Assembly: GCF_035704785.1 (NCBI RefSeq)
Contig: NZ_DASSWP010000030.1
Coordinates: forward strand, 23,156 to 87,155
DNA length: 64,000 nucleotides
Direction of reading: 5' to 3'
Source of the DNA: Gracilimonas sp035704785
GTDB taxonomy: Bacteria > Bacteroidota > Rhodothermia > Balneolales > Balneolaceae
The translations under genes and the position numbers were made by a program. The notes below the pieces were generated by a model that saw only the letters and a program-made list of their open reading frames with translations, was not told where the DNA came from and made no database searches. Position 1 is the first letter of the stretch; every line of letters begins with the position of its first letter. Shown one piece after another: positions 17,508 to 26,745 of this stretch.

Positions 17508-18716
17508 TTAATCATTTCCTTTAGGAGTGAAGGCCTGAATACCGGTGATCTCACGGCCCAAGATCAGTCCATGAATATCGTACGTGCCTTCATAGGTATT
17601 CACAGATTCCAGATTCATAACATGATGAATTACACGGTATTCCCCAACAATACCGTTTCCGCCATGCATATCTCTGGAGATGCGTGAAATTTCGAGGGCT
17701 TTTCCACAATTATGGCGCTTTGCAAGGGAAGTCATTGAAGGATGGTCACGCCCTTCATCTTTCAGCTTGCCTAATCTTGAAACAAGCATTTGCATGGAAG
17801 TGATGTCGGTAAGCATGTTTGCCAGTTTCGTTTGTATAAGCTGATTGGCAGCTAATGGCTTCCCAAATTGCTTGCGGTCTAATACATATTGACGTGCCCG
17901 CTGATAACAGAACTCAGCAGCTCCAACTGTTCCCCAGGCTATTCCGTATCGAGCTGAATTCAAACACATGAACGGCCCTTTAAGTCCTTTTATATCAGGA
18001 AACGCATTTTCATCGGGTACAAACACATCATCAAAAACCAATTCACCGGTCTCAGATGCTCGCAAACTCATTTTGTATTTGGTGTGCGGAGCTGAAAATC
18101 CTTTCATGCCTTTTTCTACCAAAAAGCCTCTTATAACACCTTCTTCCTTTGGGTCTTCTTTTGCTTTCGCCCAAACTACAGCAACATCCGCTATGGGTGA
18201 ATTAGTGATCCACATTTTGGCTCCGTTCAACTTCCAGCCTCCATCAGTCTTTACAGCCGTGGTTACCATAGAACCCGGATCTGAACCGTGATCAGGTTCT
18301 GTCAATCCAAAGCAGCCTATCATTTCTCCGGAAGCCAGTTTTGGAAGGAATTTTTGCTTTTGTTCTTCAGTACCAAACTCTGAGATCGGGTACATCACCA
18401 ATGACGATTGCACGCTCATAAATGAGCGGTAACCGGAGTCGACTCTTTCCACTTCCCGGGCGATCAAACCATAAGCCGTATAGCTTGCTTCCGATCCGCC
18501 GTACTCTTCCGGGATCGTCACGCCGAGCAATCCCATTTCTCCCATTTCACGGGCAATACTTTGGTCAAAATATTCTTCGGTATTTCCTTTGAGTGCTCGC
18601 GGCTCCAATTTCGATTGGGCATAATCACGAGCCGTTTCCATGATCAGGCGGTCTTCTTCATTTAATTCTGATTCAAAAAGAAAAGCATCGTCGATGTTGA
18701 ATAGATTTTTAGGCAT
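17508..18716 (-). CDS. gcdH: Glutaryl-CoA dehydrogenase-like acyl-CoA dehydrogenase
   Basis: FAD-dependent acyl-CoA dehydrogenase of 402 aa. The N-terminal helical domain is followed by FAD-binding CFGLTEPDHGSDPGSM and WITNSPIADV, and a C-terminal domain with RKQFGKPLAANQLIQTKLA. The end region MHGGNGIVGEY and NTYEGTYDIHGLILGR carries the catalytic Glu (YEGT), and this form is characteristic of glutaryl-CoA dehydrogenase and not of straight-chain enzymes. It oxidises and decarboxylates glutaryl-CoA from lysine or tryptophan breakdown. A second acyl-CoA dehydrogenase lies upstream on the same strand but is separated by a terminator. Confidence 0.88.
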   Translation of the reverse strand: MPKNLFNIDDAFLFESELNEEDRLIMETARDYAQSKLEPRALKGNTEEYFDQSIAREMGEMGLLGVTIPEEYGGSEASYTAYGLIAREVERVDSGYRSFMSVQSSLVMYPISEFGTEEQKQKFLPKLASGEMIGCFGLTEPDHGSDPGSMVTTAVKTDGGWKLNGAKMWITNSPIADVAVVWAKAKEDPKEEGVIRGFLVEKGMKGFSAPHTKYKMSLRASETGELVFDDVFVPDENAFPDIKGLKGPFMCLNSARYGIAWGTVGAAEFCYQRARQYVLDRKQFGKPLAANQLIQTKLANMLTDITSMQMLVSRLGKLKDEGRDHPSMTSLAKRHNCGKALEISRISRDMHGGNGIVGEYRVIHHVMNLESVNTYEGTYDIHGLILGREITGIQAFTPKGND

Positions 18717-18822
18717 GGGTTGATTTTTTTATCTATTTAGATGATGGTGAATAGTAAGAAAAATATGGTTCATGCAGAAAATGTTTGTCCGGATTGTATC
18801 ATCACATGATAAAGTAAAAGAC

Positions 18823-18856
18823 AAAAGCCTGTACCTCATTTGAAATACAGGCTTTT
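18823..18856 (-). terminator. Intrinsic terminator after the acyl-CoA dehydrogenase gene
   Basis: An 11-bp perfect stem (AAAAGCCTGTA/TACAGGCTTTT, 12-nt loop) lies 30 bp beyond the stop of the gene at 18887. On the minus strand it is followed by a T-rich stretch, so it should end that transcript. Confidence 0.75.
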
Positions 18857-18886
18857 GGGTCTCCAACAACAAACACCGGAGAAATA

Positions 18887-20059
18887 TTATGCGAGTGTCT
18901 TCTTCAACTCTCGTGCAATGATCAAGCGCTGAACTTCTGAAGTTCCTTCGCCAATCGTCATAAGCTTGGAGTCTCGTAGAAAACGTTCAACATGGTATTC
19001 TTTGGTATATCCGTAACCACCATGGATTTGAATAGCATCAAGTGCAGCCCGAACAGAAAGCTCGGAAGCAAACAACTTGGCCATAGATGCTTCGGTGGTG
19101 TAAGGCTTGCCAGTGTCTTTGAGCCATGCTGCTCTAAGTACTAATAATCTGGCTGCTTCAATTTCAGTGGCCATGTCCACCATTTTACCTTCTATGTACT
19201 GGAAATTACCTATTTCAGTACCAAACTGCTTTCTTTCCATAGAATACTTCAGCGATTCTTCCAATGCGCCTCTGGCTATTCCAACTGAAAGGGCTGCAAT
19301 TCCAACACGACCCCCATCCAAAACTTTCATTGTATCAACAAATCCCTTTCCTTCATCGCCAAGCAGATTTTCGACAGGCACTTCCACGTTCTCAAAAACT
19401 ACTTCCGTTGTGTCAGATGAGTTCATTCCAAGTTTATGCATACCAGGACCCGGATTTACTCCATCCCACTCACGCTCTACTATAAATGCAGAAATTCCTT
19501 TGGTTCCTTTGTTGGGATCGGTTTTGGCAAGTACAACATAGGTATCTCCCACAGAACCTTGAGTGATAAATATCTTTGAGCCATTCAGAATATATTTATC
19601 TCCTTTTTTTATAGCCGTCGTTTTCATTCCCGAAGAATCACTCCCTGAGCCTGGCTCTGTCAAACACCAGGCTGCCAGTTTTTTACCAGAAGTCAATTCT
19701 GGCATGTATTTCATTTTCTGCTCGTGGTTTCCTGCCAAAGCAATATGCCCGGTTCCAAGTGAAGTATGAGAAGCTACCGTTAGTGCCAGAGAGGCATCCC
19801 ATCGGGCAATTTCTTCAAGCACCAGGCAGAAACTGACCACATCAAATCCGCCGCCTCCGTACTGTTCATCATGGTAAATCCCAAGCATGCCCAATTCACC
19901 AAGTTGCTTAACTATTTCATGGGGAAATTCTTTGCTGTTATCTCTCTCCATAATGGTAGGTGCTACATTGCGCTCAACGAATTCCTTAACGCTGTCACGG
20001 ATCATTTTTTGATCGTCTGTAAGCTCAAATGATAATTCTCGGTCTAAAACGGTATCCAT
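18887..20059 (-). CDS. Short/medium-chain acyl-CoA dehydrogenase
   Basis: Acyl-CoA dehydrogenase of 390 aa with the canonical three-domain layout. It shows AAWCLTEPGSGSDSSGM (FAD and substrate contacts), KIFITQGSVGDTYVV, RKQFGTEIGNFQYIEGKMVDM, IQIHGGYGYTKEYHVER, and a C-terminal IGEGTSEVQRLIIARELKK holding the catalytic Glu region. It fits butyryl/short-chain enzymes of beta-oxidation. Electron transfer flavoprotein genes are not nearby. It is a single-gene unit by the downstream hairpin. Confidence 0.9.
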   Translation of the reverse strand: MDTVLDRELSFELTDDQKMIRDSVKEFVERNVAPTIMERDNSKEFPHEIVKQLGELGMLGIYHDEQYGGGGFDVVSFCLVLEEIARWDASLALTVASHTSLGTGHIALAGNHEQKMKYMPELTSGKKLAAWCLTEPGSGSDSSGMKTTAIKKGDKYILNGSKIFITQGSVGDTYVVLAKTDPNKGTKGISAFIVEREWDGVNPGPGMHKLGMNSSDTTEVVFENVEVPVENLLGDEGKGFVDTMKVLDGGRVGIAALSVGIARGALEESLKYSMERKQFGTEIGNFQYIEGKMVDMATEIEAARLLVLRAAWLKDTGKPYTTEASMAKLFASELSVRAALDAIQIHGGYGYTKEYHVERFLRDSKLMTIGEGTSEVQRLIIARELKKTLA

Positions 20060-20242
20060 GTTCTTATAATACTATCTATTTATAATTGTTTTGTGGAAAC
20101 GCTTCCAAGATAACGGTTTGTTTATCTAAAATCGTTCAGAAATGTGTAAAATTGTACTCTGCCCAAGTTTTAACCTGAGTAATGATCTGTACCGGAAAAG
20201 ATAAGGCGTTCAGTGAATTAGATTTTTTTGCTTCAAAAAAGG

Positions 20243-22285
20243 TCATTCATCCAAATTTTGCTGCCAGTACGCCTGAACAACTTTATCACCAACTAAAATT
20301 TGATCCACTACCTCCATTCCCTCAATGACCTCTCCTATTATGGTATATCCCGTATTTAAGTGAGGTTTCCATTGATGCATTACAAAATACTGACTCCCTT
20401 CTGTATCTCTTCCTGCACTTGCTATACCTACCCTTCCTCTTTTATACTCTTTTTCAGAAGCTTCAGTAGGGACAACATAATCAGGTCCGCCAAAACCATC
20501 ACCGGTTTCTACATCTCCACCCTGAATTACAAAATTTGGAACAACCCGGTGAAAAGCTATTCCATCATAAGCTCCGGCAATGGTAAGGCTATCCATCCCT
20601 GAAATGGTTGCCGGTGCAGAAAGTACATCCATTGCTATTTTAATAGTGCCTTTTTGGGTTTCTAATACCCAGACCGGCCCGTATTCAAGTTCAGCAAGTC
20701 TTTGCCAGTTAGGGTTTCTGAAATCTTTGGAGATACTTTCCACCTCCGGAATCTCCCATCCTTGCTGGCGGAAAGTACTGTTTAGGGCTGTATTTCCAAT
20801 TTTTGCTAATGAATCGATAAGTGGCTTAGACTGCTCTTGAAAATGATCCCTCAATAATTGTCCAAAAGCCTGATATACTTCCACATCTTCCGGTAATTTA
20901 TACGTATTAATCAGTGCCTCCAATTTAGAATAATCATTGTCATCAACTAAGTTTGATTCCCTTAATAGTCCTGTAGTCACATAGGTGATGGATCGATCTC
21001 CCTTCTCCAAAAGCCTGAAGGCCAGTTCTTTTACTCTTTCAGAATCTATCATAGCTCTTTGATCCTCAGTCAACTCTCCCCACCAACCGGATAAAGATTG
21101 AGCAGCAAATAAGGTCTCCATTCTATTTTCACTGGAAAAATATGGCTCTAACTCATTCAGATACGTTTCAGGATCATATTCCTCTTTATAAATGTCCAGT
21201 TTCTTCACCAGTAAATATTCATTTCCTTCAGAGAGCGAATCAGCCAGCTCCAGATAATTGGACCTTTCAGTTAGTGCGATTATGCCCGAAAGCCGAATCG
21301 AAGCCTCCTTCTCCTCATTATCGACCACGCTTGATATAATTACCTGATCAAAATCACTCGTCTGTTCGGGATGATCCTTTATTTGGCTTAGGGCTACTTC
21401 ATTAACAACAGGATTTGAGTGCTCTAAAAGCTGACTATACAGACCTTCTAATTTCTCACTCCAGCTAAGTTTACCGGAATGTTGAGCAAGCTCAATTGCC
21501 AATTGAACGTTCATATTTGATACTTCATCAATAGCTAAGCGTTCGAGAAACCATTCAGCATCCGTATTAAATAAGATCCCCGCTGCATATTGCTTTATAG
21601 CAGGCTGATCGGTCCACTCATAGGTTTCCCAAAGAGTTTGCTGCATTTCCGTGCTCTCTAATGCCCTATTATTTCTGTAATGCCCATAAAAATAAGCTCT
21701 GAATAATTCAGGCTCATCGATCACTGCAGCATAACGAAACAAAACCTTTTGAGATGAATCGTTTACTTCATGCTCAGTCATCAATCGACTAATGGCCAGT
21801 GCAGTTTCATATTCAAAATCTGTGTCGATAAAATTTTCGAAGTTTCGTACTAAAAAATCCAATGAAGCCTGATCTCCTTGTTTACCTAATACCAAACTGA
21901 TTCCATTTCGAAGTGAAGCGCGGGTATTCCAAAGATCTCGCAGCCTCGATAATTGATCCTCTGAAAGCTCCTGATTACTTAGAGCACTCCATGCAACAGG
22001 GGTATTCTGATACTGCACTTGGGTTATTAAATCATCAATATTGTCCACCGGAGTACTTATTAATCCCCGCCAAGCTTGCTCACGAACAAAAGAATTTGGG
22101 TGGTCAGTGAATGTTAAAAGAGAATCAGCATTTCTTTCAAAGATGTGCGTATATAATTCCGGATAATCTTCAGTTAGTAGCGTGGCATAAGCCGATTCCC
22201 TTTCGCAACCTAAAAACACTGTAAGCATGCTACACACCATAAAAATAACACACATATTTTTTACACATTCACTATTGAACTTCAT
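20243..22285 (-). CDS. Lipoprotein with HEAT-like repeats and a C-terminal cyclophilin domain
   Basis: Start chosen at the ATG read from 22285, preceded by AAAAGGAG; an upstream in-frame start at 22348 would run into lexA. The product (about 680 aa) has a lipoprotein signal ending at Cys in MLTVFLGC. A long alpha-helical HEAT-like region (about 40-480) follows, and then a cyclophilin-type peptidyl-prolyl isomerase domain (last 170 residues) with FHRVVPNFVIQGGDVETGDG and GSQYFVMHQWKPHLNTGYT. It probably works on the periplasmic side of an envelope membrane, folding client proteins bound by the repeats. It is divergent from lexA with a 50-bp gap. Confidence 0.87.
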   Translation of the reverse strand: MKFNSECVKNMCVIFMVCSMLTVFLGCERESAYATLLTEDYPELYTHIFERNADSLLTFTDHPNSFVREQAWRGLISTPVDNIDDLITQVQYQNTPVAWSALSNQELSEDQLSRLRDLWNTRASLRNGISLVLGKQGDQASLDFLVRNFENFIDTDFEYETALAISRLMTEHEVNDSSQKVLFRYAAVIDEPELFRAYFYGHYRNNRALESTEMQQTLWETYEWTDQPAIKQYAAGILFNTDAEWFLERLAIDEVSNMNVQLAIELAQHSGKLSWSEKLEGLYSQLLEHSNPVVNEVALSQIKDHPEQTSDFDQVIISSVVDNEEKEASIRLSGIIALTERSNYLELADSLSEGNEYLLVKKLDIYKEEYDPETYLNELEPYFSSENRMETLFAAQSLSGWWGELTEDQRAMIDSERVKELAFRLLEKGDRSITYVTTGLLRESNLVDDNDYSKLEALINTYKLPEDVEVYQAFGQLLRDHFQEQSKPLIDSLAKIGNTALNSTFRQQGWEIPEVESISKDFRNPNWQRLAELEYGPVWVLETQKGTIKIAMDVLSAPATISGMDSLTIAGAYDGIAFHRVVPNFVIQGGDVETGDGFGGPDYVVPTEASEKEYKRGRVGIASAGRDTEGSQYFVMHQWKPHLNTGYTIIGEVIEGMEVVDQILVGDKVVQAYWQQNLDE

Positions 22286-22335
22286 ACACAAACTCCTTTT
22301 ATTACACATATATTTTACATTAAATACAGACGACC

Positions 22336-22995
22336 ATGGATAATGCACATTTAACCCGAAAGCAACACGAATTTTTCAACTTCATTGTAGATTATAAAAA
22401 AGAGTACGAAGTATGGCCAACTTACCGTGAAATTGCAGATCATTTTGGATATGCATCACCAAATAGCGTTACCCAAAATATACAGGCGTTACTCAAGAAA
22501 GGCTATTTAGTTAAACGCAATGATGAAGAATACGATCTGCCTGCGGAAAAGAAAAGTCTGTTAGGTGAATCTGAGGATCAGGAAGGAGGTATTCCTGTTC
22601 GAGGCCTAATCGCTGCCGGTTCATTGCAAGAAGCCGTTGAAGCTAACCTTGGGAGCATCACCATGGAAACTCTGTTTCCCGACCTGGAGGACTTATTTGC
22701 TCTCAGAGTCACCGGTTTTAGCATGAAAGATGTTGGGATATACGACGGAGATTTTGTTCTTCTCATGGATACAGATGTCAAGAATGGTGACATCGGTGCA
22801 GTCTTATATGATGGAGAAACAAGCCTGAAGAAAATCTACTGGGATGATAATGGTTTACGGCTTGAGCCGGCAAATCCCGAATATGATGATATTTTTATTG
22901 AACCGGATGTATTTGAAGAAGTTCGAATTATTGGAAAATACATCGGACACGTTAACCGCCAAGGGTTCCAGCGAGCGGTCCCTAAAGTGGCTTAA
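22336..22995 (+). CDS. lexA: LexA repressor
   Basis: SOS-response repressor/self-cleaving protease of 219 aa. The N-terminal winged HTH (LTRKQHEFFNFIVDY, PTYREIADHFGYASPNSV) is followed by a linker with the Ala94-Gly95 cleavage site (GLIAAGSLQEA). The peptidase S24 domain has catalytic Ser129 (GFSMKDVG) and Lys165 (TSLKKIYW). The length is typical. The control region shared with the divergent PPIase gene holds two ACACATAT-containing repeats that could be operators, but this is untested. Confidence 0.95.
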   Translation: MDNAHLTRKQHEFFNFIVDYKKEYEVWPTYREIADHFGYASPNSVTQNIQALLKKGYLVKRNDEEYDLPAEKKSLLGESEDQEGGIPVRGLIAAGSLQEAVEANLGSITMETLFPDLEDLFALRVTGFSMKDVGIYDGDFVLLMDTDVKNGDIGAVLYDGETSLKKIYWDDNGLRLEPANPEYDDIFIEPDVFEEVRIIGKYIGHVNRQGFQRAVPKVA

Positions 22996-23017
22996 TGCTT
23001 AAGATCAACTGCAAGAG

Positions 23018-23284
23018 TTAAGGCAACGGAGAATCATCTGGTATATGGGTAGATAGATCTTTGTCATCTAAAATAGTCGTTTTCTTGTGAGGCACTTTTA
23101 GTCCTTCTTTAATAGTTAAAAAACGGCCATTTGCACCATCTCTGGCCTCATAAAGCTGAGAGTCTTTTATCCATGCACGTCCGCCGTCATGCTGCAGTCT
23201 TTTTGTATTTTTATATTTAAAAGCCTGTTCGTGTAAAGATGGTAATTTTTTCATGATCTGTGATTTATTTTCTTTTCCATACAA
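23018..23284 (-). CDS. Small hypothetical protein
   Basis: An 88-codon frame between lexA and rplU. The peptide is polar and basic (KKLPSLHEQAFKYKNTKRLQ, then DGGRAWIKDSQLYEARDGAN), with no signal or membrane helix. The start may be the internal Met at 23254 (MKKLPS). No family is recognised. The composition looks coding, but no clear ribosome site supports either start, so confidence is moderate. Confidence 0.5.
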   Translation of the reverse strand: MYGKENKSQIMKKLPSLHEQAFKYKNTKRLQHDGGRAWIKDSQLYEARDGANGRFLTIKEGLKVPHKKTTILDDKDLSTHIPDDSPLP

Positions 23285-23322
23285 TTTAAGTGAAGTTTAT
23301 GAATTAATCAGTTCATATTTGC

Positions 23323-23353
23323 TTTGTTTTGTACCAAGTAACCCTTATCTTTT
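23323..23353 (+). promoter_or_regulatory. Predicted Bacteroidota-type promoter of rplU-rpmA
   Basis: TTTG at 23323-23326, a 19-bp spacer, then TATCTTTT at 23346-23353. This fits the TTTG/TAnnTTTG sigma-A promoter pattern known in Bacteroidota. It lies 42 bp before the rplU start. Confidence 0.5.
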
Positions 23354-23394
23354 CAAGCTCTGAATCAAACGCAAAAGAAAGAAATTAAACAATT

Positions 23395-23907
23395 ATGTAC
23401 GCTATAGTTGAAATCGGCGGACACCAATACAAAGTAGCAGAAAACGACGTGCTGTTTGTTGACAAACAAAATGCCGACGGTAAAAAGCTTACATTTGATA
23501 AAGTGTTGCTGATAAAAGATGACAAAGGAAATGTAAATGTTGGGACTCCGGTTGTAGAAGGAGCAGAAATTTCCGCCACTATTTTGGATACTGTTAAAGC
23601 TGATAAAGTATTAGTGTTCAAGAAAAAACGTCGCAAAGGATATCAAAAGCTGAATGGACACCGTCAGGTAATGTCTCAAATTCAAATCGAGAGTATTTCC
23701 GCATCCGGTGGTTCCAAAAAGAAAGCAGCTAAAAAAGACGAAGCACCTGCGAAGAAGGCAGAAGCTAAAAAATCAGCCCCTAAAAAAGAGGAATCTGCTG
23801 ATTTGAATTCAATGACTGTAGCTGAACTTAAAGAACTTGCTAAAGAAAAAGGCCTTACAGGATACTCAAGTTTGAGAAAGGCTGAACTCATTGAAGCTTT
23901 AAAATAA
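23395..23907 (+). CDS. rplU: Ribosomal protein L21 with a Lys-rich linker and SAP/Rho-N-like tail
   Basis: L21 of the large ribosomal subunit. Residues 1 to about 103 are the normal L21 domain (MYAIVEIGGHQYKVAENDVL, KKRRKGYQKLNGHRQ). An Ala/Lys-rich linker (about 106-133) follows, then a helical module of about 35 residues (MTVAELKELAKEKGLTGYSS) like SAP or Rho N-terminal domains, which bind nucleic acid. At 170 aa it is well above the usual 100-105. The next gene, 25 bp on, is rpmA, the standard rplU-rpmA order. Confidence 0.95.
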   Translation: MYAIVEIGGHQYKVAENDVLFVDKQNADGKKLTFDKVLLIKDDKGNVNVGTPVVEGAEISATILDTVKADKVLVFKKKRRKGYQKLNGHRQVMSQIQIESISASGGSKKKAAKKDEAPAKKAEAKKSAPKKEESADLNSMTVAELKELAKEKGLTGYSSLRKAELIEALK

Positions 23908-23932
23908 TTATCACTACTAAACTCTTACTGTT

Positions 23933-24190
23933 ATGGCACATAAGAAAGGTCAAGGTTCTACTAGAAACGGACGTGATTCCAACTCAAAACGACTTGGTGT
24001 AAAAAAATTCGGCGGAGAATTTGTTCGTGCCGGTGGTATCATTATTCGCCAACGAGGCACTAAATTTCACCCGGGTGAAAATGTAATGCGCGGTGGAGAC
24101 GATACACTTTTCGCAACATCTGATGGCACCGTAAATTTTGCTGTTCGCGCAGGTGGCCGTAAGCACGTAAATGTAGATCCTGTAAACTGA
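23933..24190 (+). CDS. rpmA: Ribosomal protein L27
   Basis: L27, 85 aa, the usual length. It begins MAHKKGQGSTRNGRDSNSKR and has the conserved GVKKFGGEFVRAGGIIIRQRGTKF-type core (positions 23-45). It starts directly with Met-Ala-His-Lys-Lys, without the cleaved N-terminal extension found in Firmicutes. It is co-transcribed with rplU and followed by a strong terminator. Confidence 0.97.
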   Translation: MAHKKGQGSTRNGRDSNSKRLGVKKFGGEFVRAGGIIIRQRGTKFHPGENVMRGGDDTLFATSDGTVNFAVRAGGRKHVNVDPVN

Positions 24191-24211
24191 TCCTCATTTT
24201 AGAAATTTAAG

Positions 24212-24246
24212 AGCCCCTCATATAATTTATGTGAGGGGCTTTTTTT
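24212..24246 (+). terminator. Intrinsic terminator after rpmA
   Basis: A 9-bp GC-rich stem (AGCCCCTCA/TGAGGGGCT, 11-nt loop) followed by six T's, placed 21 bp after the rpmA stop. Confidence 0.9.
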
Positions 24247-24259
24247 GTATCTTAGATCT

Positions 24260-24913
24260 ATGCAAAATCCAAAGATTCCAGGTTTCGATATCCCGGTACA
24301 TAATATTTATTGTATTGGTAGAAATTACGAACAGCATGTAAAAGAAATGGGAAGCCCCATTCCAAAGATGCCCTTGGTTTTTGTAAAACCTTTAGGCACT
24401 ATTTGTTACAATGACACCACTATTTCTCTTCCCATACAAAGTAATGATGTTCATTTTGAAGCTGAGGTCGTAGTTGCGATCTCCAAATCCGGTAAAAATA
24501 TATCCCATGGTTCAGCCATGGATCATATTGCGGGATACGGCGTTGGGATCGACTTAACAGCTCGGGATATTCAGAAACTGGCCAAAAAACAGGGGCACCC
24601 ATGGTCTATAGCAAAAGGATTTGATGACTTTGCACCTATAAGTGAATTTTCCCCTGTCTCTGAAATTGAAAATCCGGATAACATGGATATTAAACTTTTC
24701 CAGAATGGATTTGTTAAACAACATGGCAATACTTCGGAAATGATCTTCCCTATCCCGAATCTTATCACTTTCCTTTCTAAGATATATACGCTCCATCCCG
24801 GAGACCTTATTTTTACAGGTACACCTGAAGGAGTTGGCCCTGTCAGCTCAGGAGATAAACTCGAAGTACTCCTGAATAATGGAGTGAAATCTTTAACTGT
24901 TAACATCGGGTGA
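24260..24913 (+). CDS. Fumarylacetoacetate hydrolase family protein
   Basis: FAH-superfamily enzyme of 217 aa; members hydrolyse or decarboxylate 2-oxo acids such as acylpyruvates. The start is ATG 24260; the TTG five codons earlier lies in the terminator T-run. Motifs are IYCIGRNYEQHVKEMG, VHFEAEVVVAI (metal-binding Glu pair), GVGIDLTARDIQ, WSIAKGFDDFAPIS and a C-terminal DLIFTGTPEGVGPV. The size matches the YcgM/FAHD1 acylpyruvase-like branch. The peptidase gene starts 3 bp after the stop. Confidence 0.88.
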   Translation: MQNPKIPGFDIPVHNIYCIGRNYEQHVKEMGSPIPKMPLVFVKPLGTICYNDTTISLPIQSNDVHFEAEVVVAISKSGKNISHGSAMDHIAGYGVGIDLTARDIQKLAKKQGHPWSIAKGFDDFAPISEFSPVSEIENPDNMDIKLFQNGFVKQHGNTSEMIFPIPNLITFLSKIYTLHPGDLIFTGTPEGVGPVSSGDKLEVLLNNGVKSLTVNIG

Positions 24914-24916
24914 ATC

Positions 24917-26740
24917 TTGCGGCTGTTTCTGATCCTAATAATTTTTCTTTTTTCATATGTACCAAATGTCTGGTCACAAGAATATCTCTGGCCAACTGAC
25001 TCCGGACAGTATCTTAGCTCCACCTTTGGAGAAACCCGGTCTGCCCATTTTCATGCAGGATTAGATATCAAAACATGGGGGCGTGAAGGTTACCGGGTTT
25101 TCGCCTCAAGAGACGGGATCTTATATCGGTTACTGGTAACCGAACGGGGTTACGGGAAAGCCATCTATTTAAAACATGCAGATAACACCTATACTGTATA
25201 CGCACATCTTCAGCGATTCAATGATGAATTTCAGGAGATCGCAGATTCGATCCGCCTAAAAGATTTTTCTTTTGAGATGGACGCTCAACTGGATTCTCTT
25301 GGTATTTTTATAGAACAAGGAGATATTATTGGTTTCACGGGCTCCTCAGGAATTGGACCACCACATTTGCATTTTGAAGTACGTGATTCTTTAGATAACC
25401 CAATTAATGCACTTACCACAAATTTGGCCGTGAAAGACGATCTGTCTCCCATCTTTTCATCTTTAATAGTTGAACCACTTACTGAAGATAGTCGGGTAAA
25501 AGGAAAACCTGTTTCACAATACATCCGCTCTCAAAATAATAATGGTGACTATGATTTCGGAGAAATTGATATTTCAGGAGAAGTTGGATTAGCCGTTAAT
25601 GTATACGATAGAGCAAACGAAGTTCACAATGCTTACGCTGTACATTCACTCACCCTGTTGCATGATTCGGACACTCTTTTTTATCAAGAACTCAATTCGT
25701 TTAATTTTTCTGATGACCGTGAAATGTTCTTAGATCGTATTGCTCCATTTGGTTCTGACAGAAGAGGTCATCAGCGACTTTACGGAAAAGAGGGTCATAA
25801 CAATCCCTTTTATTTGATCGACAAGCCACAAGCACAGATTCTGCCGGCTGATACAGCTAAAAACTACACTATTGTTGCTTCAGATTATTTTGGAAACAGA
25901 TCAACAGCAACCTTAAGAATTTCACCTTCTACAAAGGAAAACACGGCTTCACCTGTCACCTATTTACCAATTGAAAATTGGTATTGGCATGAAGATTGGG
26001 CATCACCTGATCTGATCCATACCATTGACCTCAATGAAGATCTGAAAGGATTAAAATGGACTGATTCCCAAATAATAGTACAAAAAGATGAGTCACCTGA
26101 TATTCAGTTTTCCAGACTAAATCCTGAACAAGCTCAAAAGATATACACTCCAGGTCGGAAATTATCCCTTCGGTTTAGGAAAAATGCTTTTTTTGACACT
26201 CTCACAATTGCCACTTCTTACTCTTTGATGAACGAAGAAATACATATTTCAATACAACCGGAAATGCTTGCTACAAAATCAGATTTTCACGTGGCCTTTT
26301 ATTTGGGGGAAATGTTTCAAAAAGAAAATAAATATCGTTTATTCAGAAAAAAACGCTCAAATGGTGAGCTGTCGTATATAGAATCAGAGCTGCGTGGGAA
26401 AACAGTTCACGCCTATCCCTCTGAACTTGGAGAGTTTATAATAATTCCTGATAACGAGGCGCCAAGTATCTCAAACTTGAAGATTTATCAAACAGAATAC
26501 GGTAAATGGCTCGCCACTGTTGATGTAAAGGATGAGCTTTCAGGTATAAATTCAGCTTCAGCCGTATTTACCATCAATGGCATGCGAGGAATTGCTGAAT
26601 ATGATTATGAGGAGGAACTACTTATTTATTACCATCCCGATTTTACACCTAATAGCATAAATACGGTTCTCATAGATGTTGAAGATAAAGCCGGAAATAA
26701 CGTTTCTTTTTCACAAGAGCAGACTATTACCGGCTTTTAG
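24917..26740 (+). CDS. Secreted M23-family peptidase with a C-terminal extension
   Basis: Protein of 607 aa with a signal peptide (1-20, ending VWSQ). An M23 endopeptidase domain shows zinc-ligand motifs HFHAGLDIK (about 43-51) and PHLHFEVRD (about 151-159), together with YTVYAHLQRF. The remaining 430 residues are beta-rich and unassigned. The only plausible start is TTG at 24917, 3 bp after the FAH stop; the first ATG would remove the zinc site. It probably cleaves peptidoglycan cross-links or binds them in the periplasm. Confidence 0.87.
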   Translation: MRLFLILIIFLFSYVPNVWSQEYLWPTDSGQYLSSTFGETRSAHFHAGLDIKTWGREGYRVFASRDGILYRLLVTERGYGKAIYLKHADNTYTVYAHLQRFNDEFQEIADSIRLKDFSFEMDAQLDSLGIFIEQGDIIGFTGSSGIGPPHLHFEVRDSLDNPINALTTNLAVKDDLSPIFSSLIVEPLTEDSRVKGKPVSQYIRSQNNNGDYDFGEIDISGEVGLAVNVYDRANEVHNAYAVHSLTLLHDSDTLFYQELNSFNFSDDREMFLDRIAPFGSDRRGHQRLYGKEGHNNPFYLIDKPQAQILPADTAKNYTIVASDYFGNRSTATLRISPSTKENTASPVTYLPIENWYWHEDWASPDLIHTIDLNEDLKGLKWTDSQIIVQKDESPDIQFSRLNPEQAQKIYTPGRKLSLRFRKNAFFDTLTIATSYSLMNEEIHISIQPEMLATKSDFHVAFYLGEMFQKENKYRLFRKKRSNGELSYIESELRGKTVHAYPSELGEFIIIPDNEAPSISNLKIYQTEYGKWLATVDVKDELSGINSASAVFTINGMRGIAEYDYEEELLIYYHPDFTPNSINTVLIDVEDKAGNNVSFSQEQTITGF

Positions 26741-26745
26741 CATAC

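Noticed and set aside
22286..22348. Longer N-terminus for the PPIase gene
   Set aside because: It would overlap lexA, and the ATG at 22285 has AAAAGGAG and a clean lipoprotein signal.
24245..24259. Upstream TTG start for the FAH gene
   Set aside because: It lies in the terminator T-run; ATG at 24260 is a better start.
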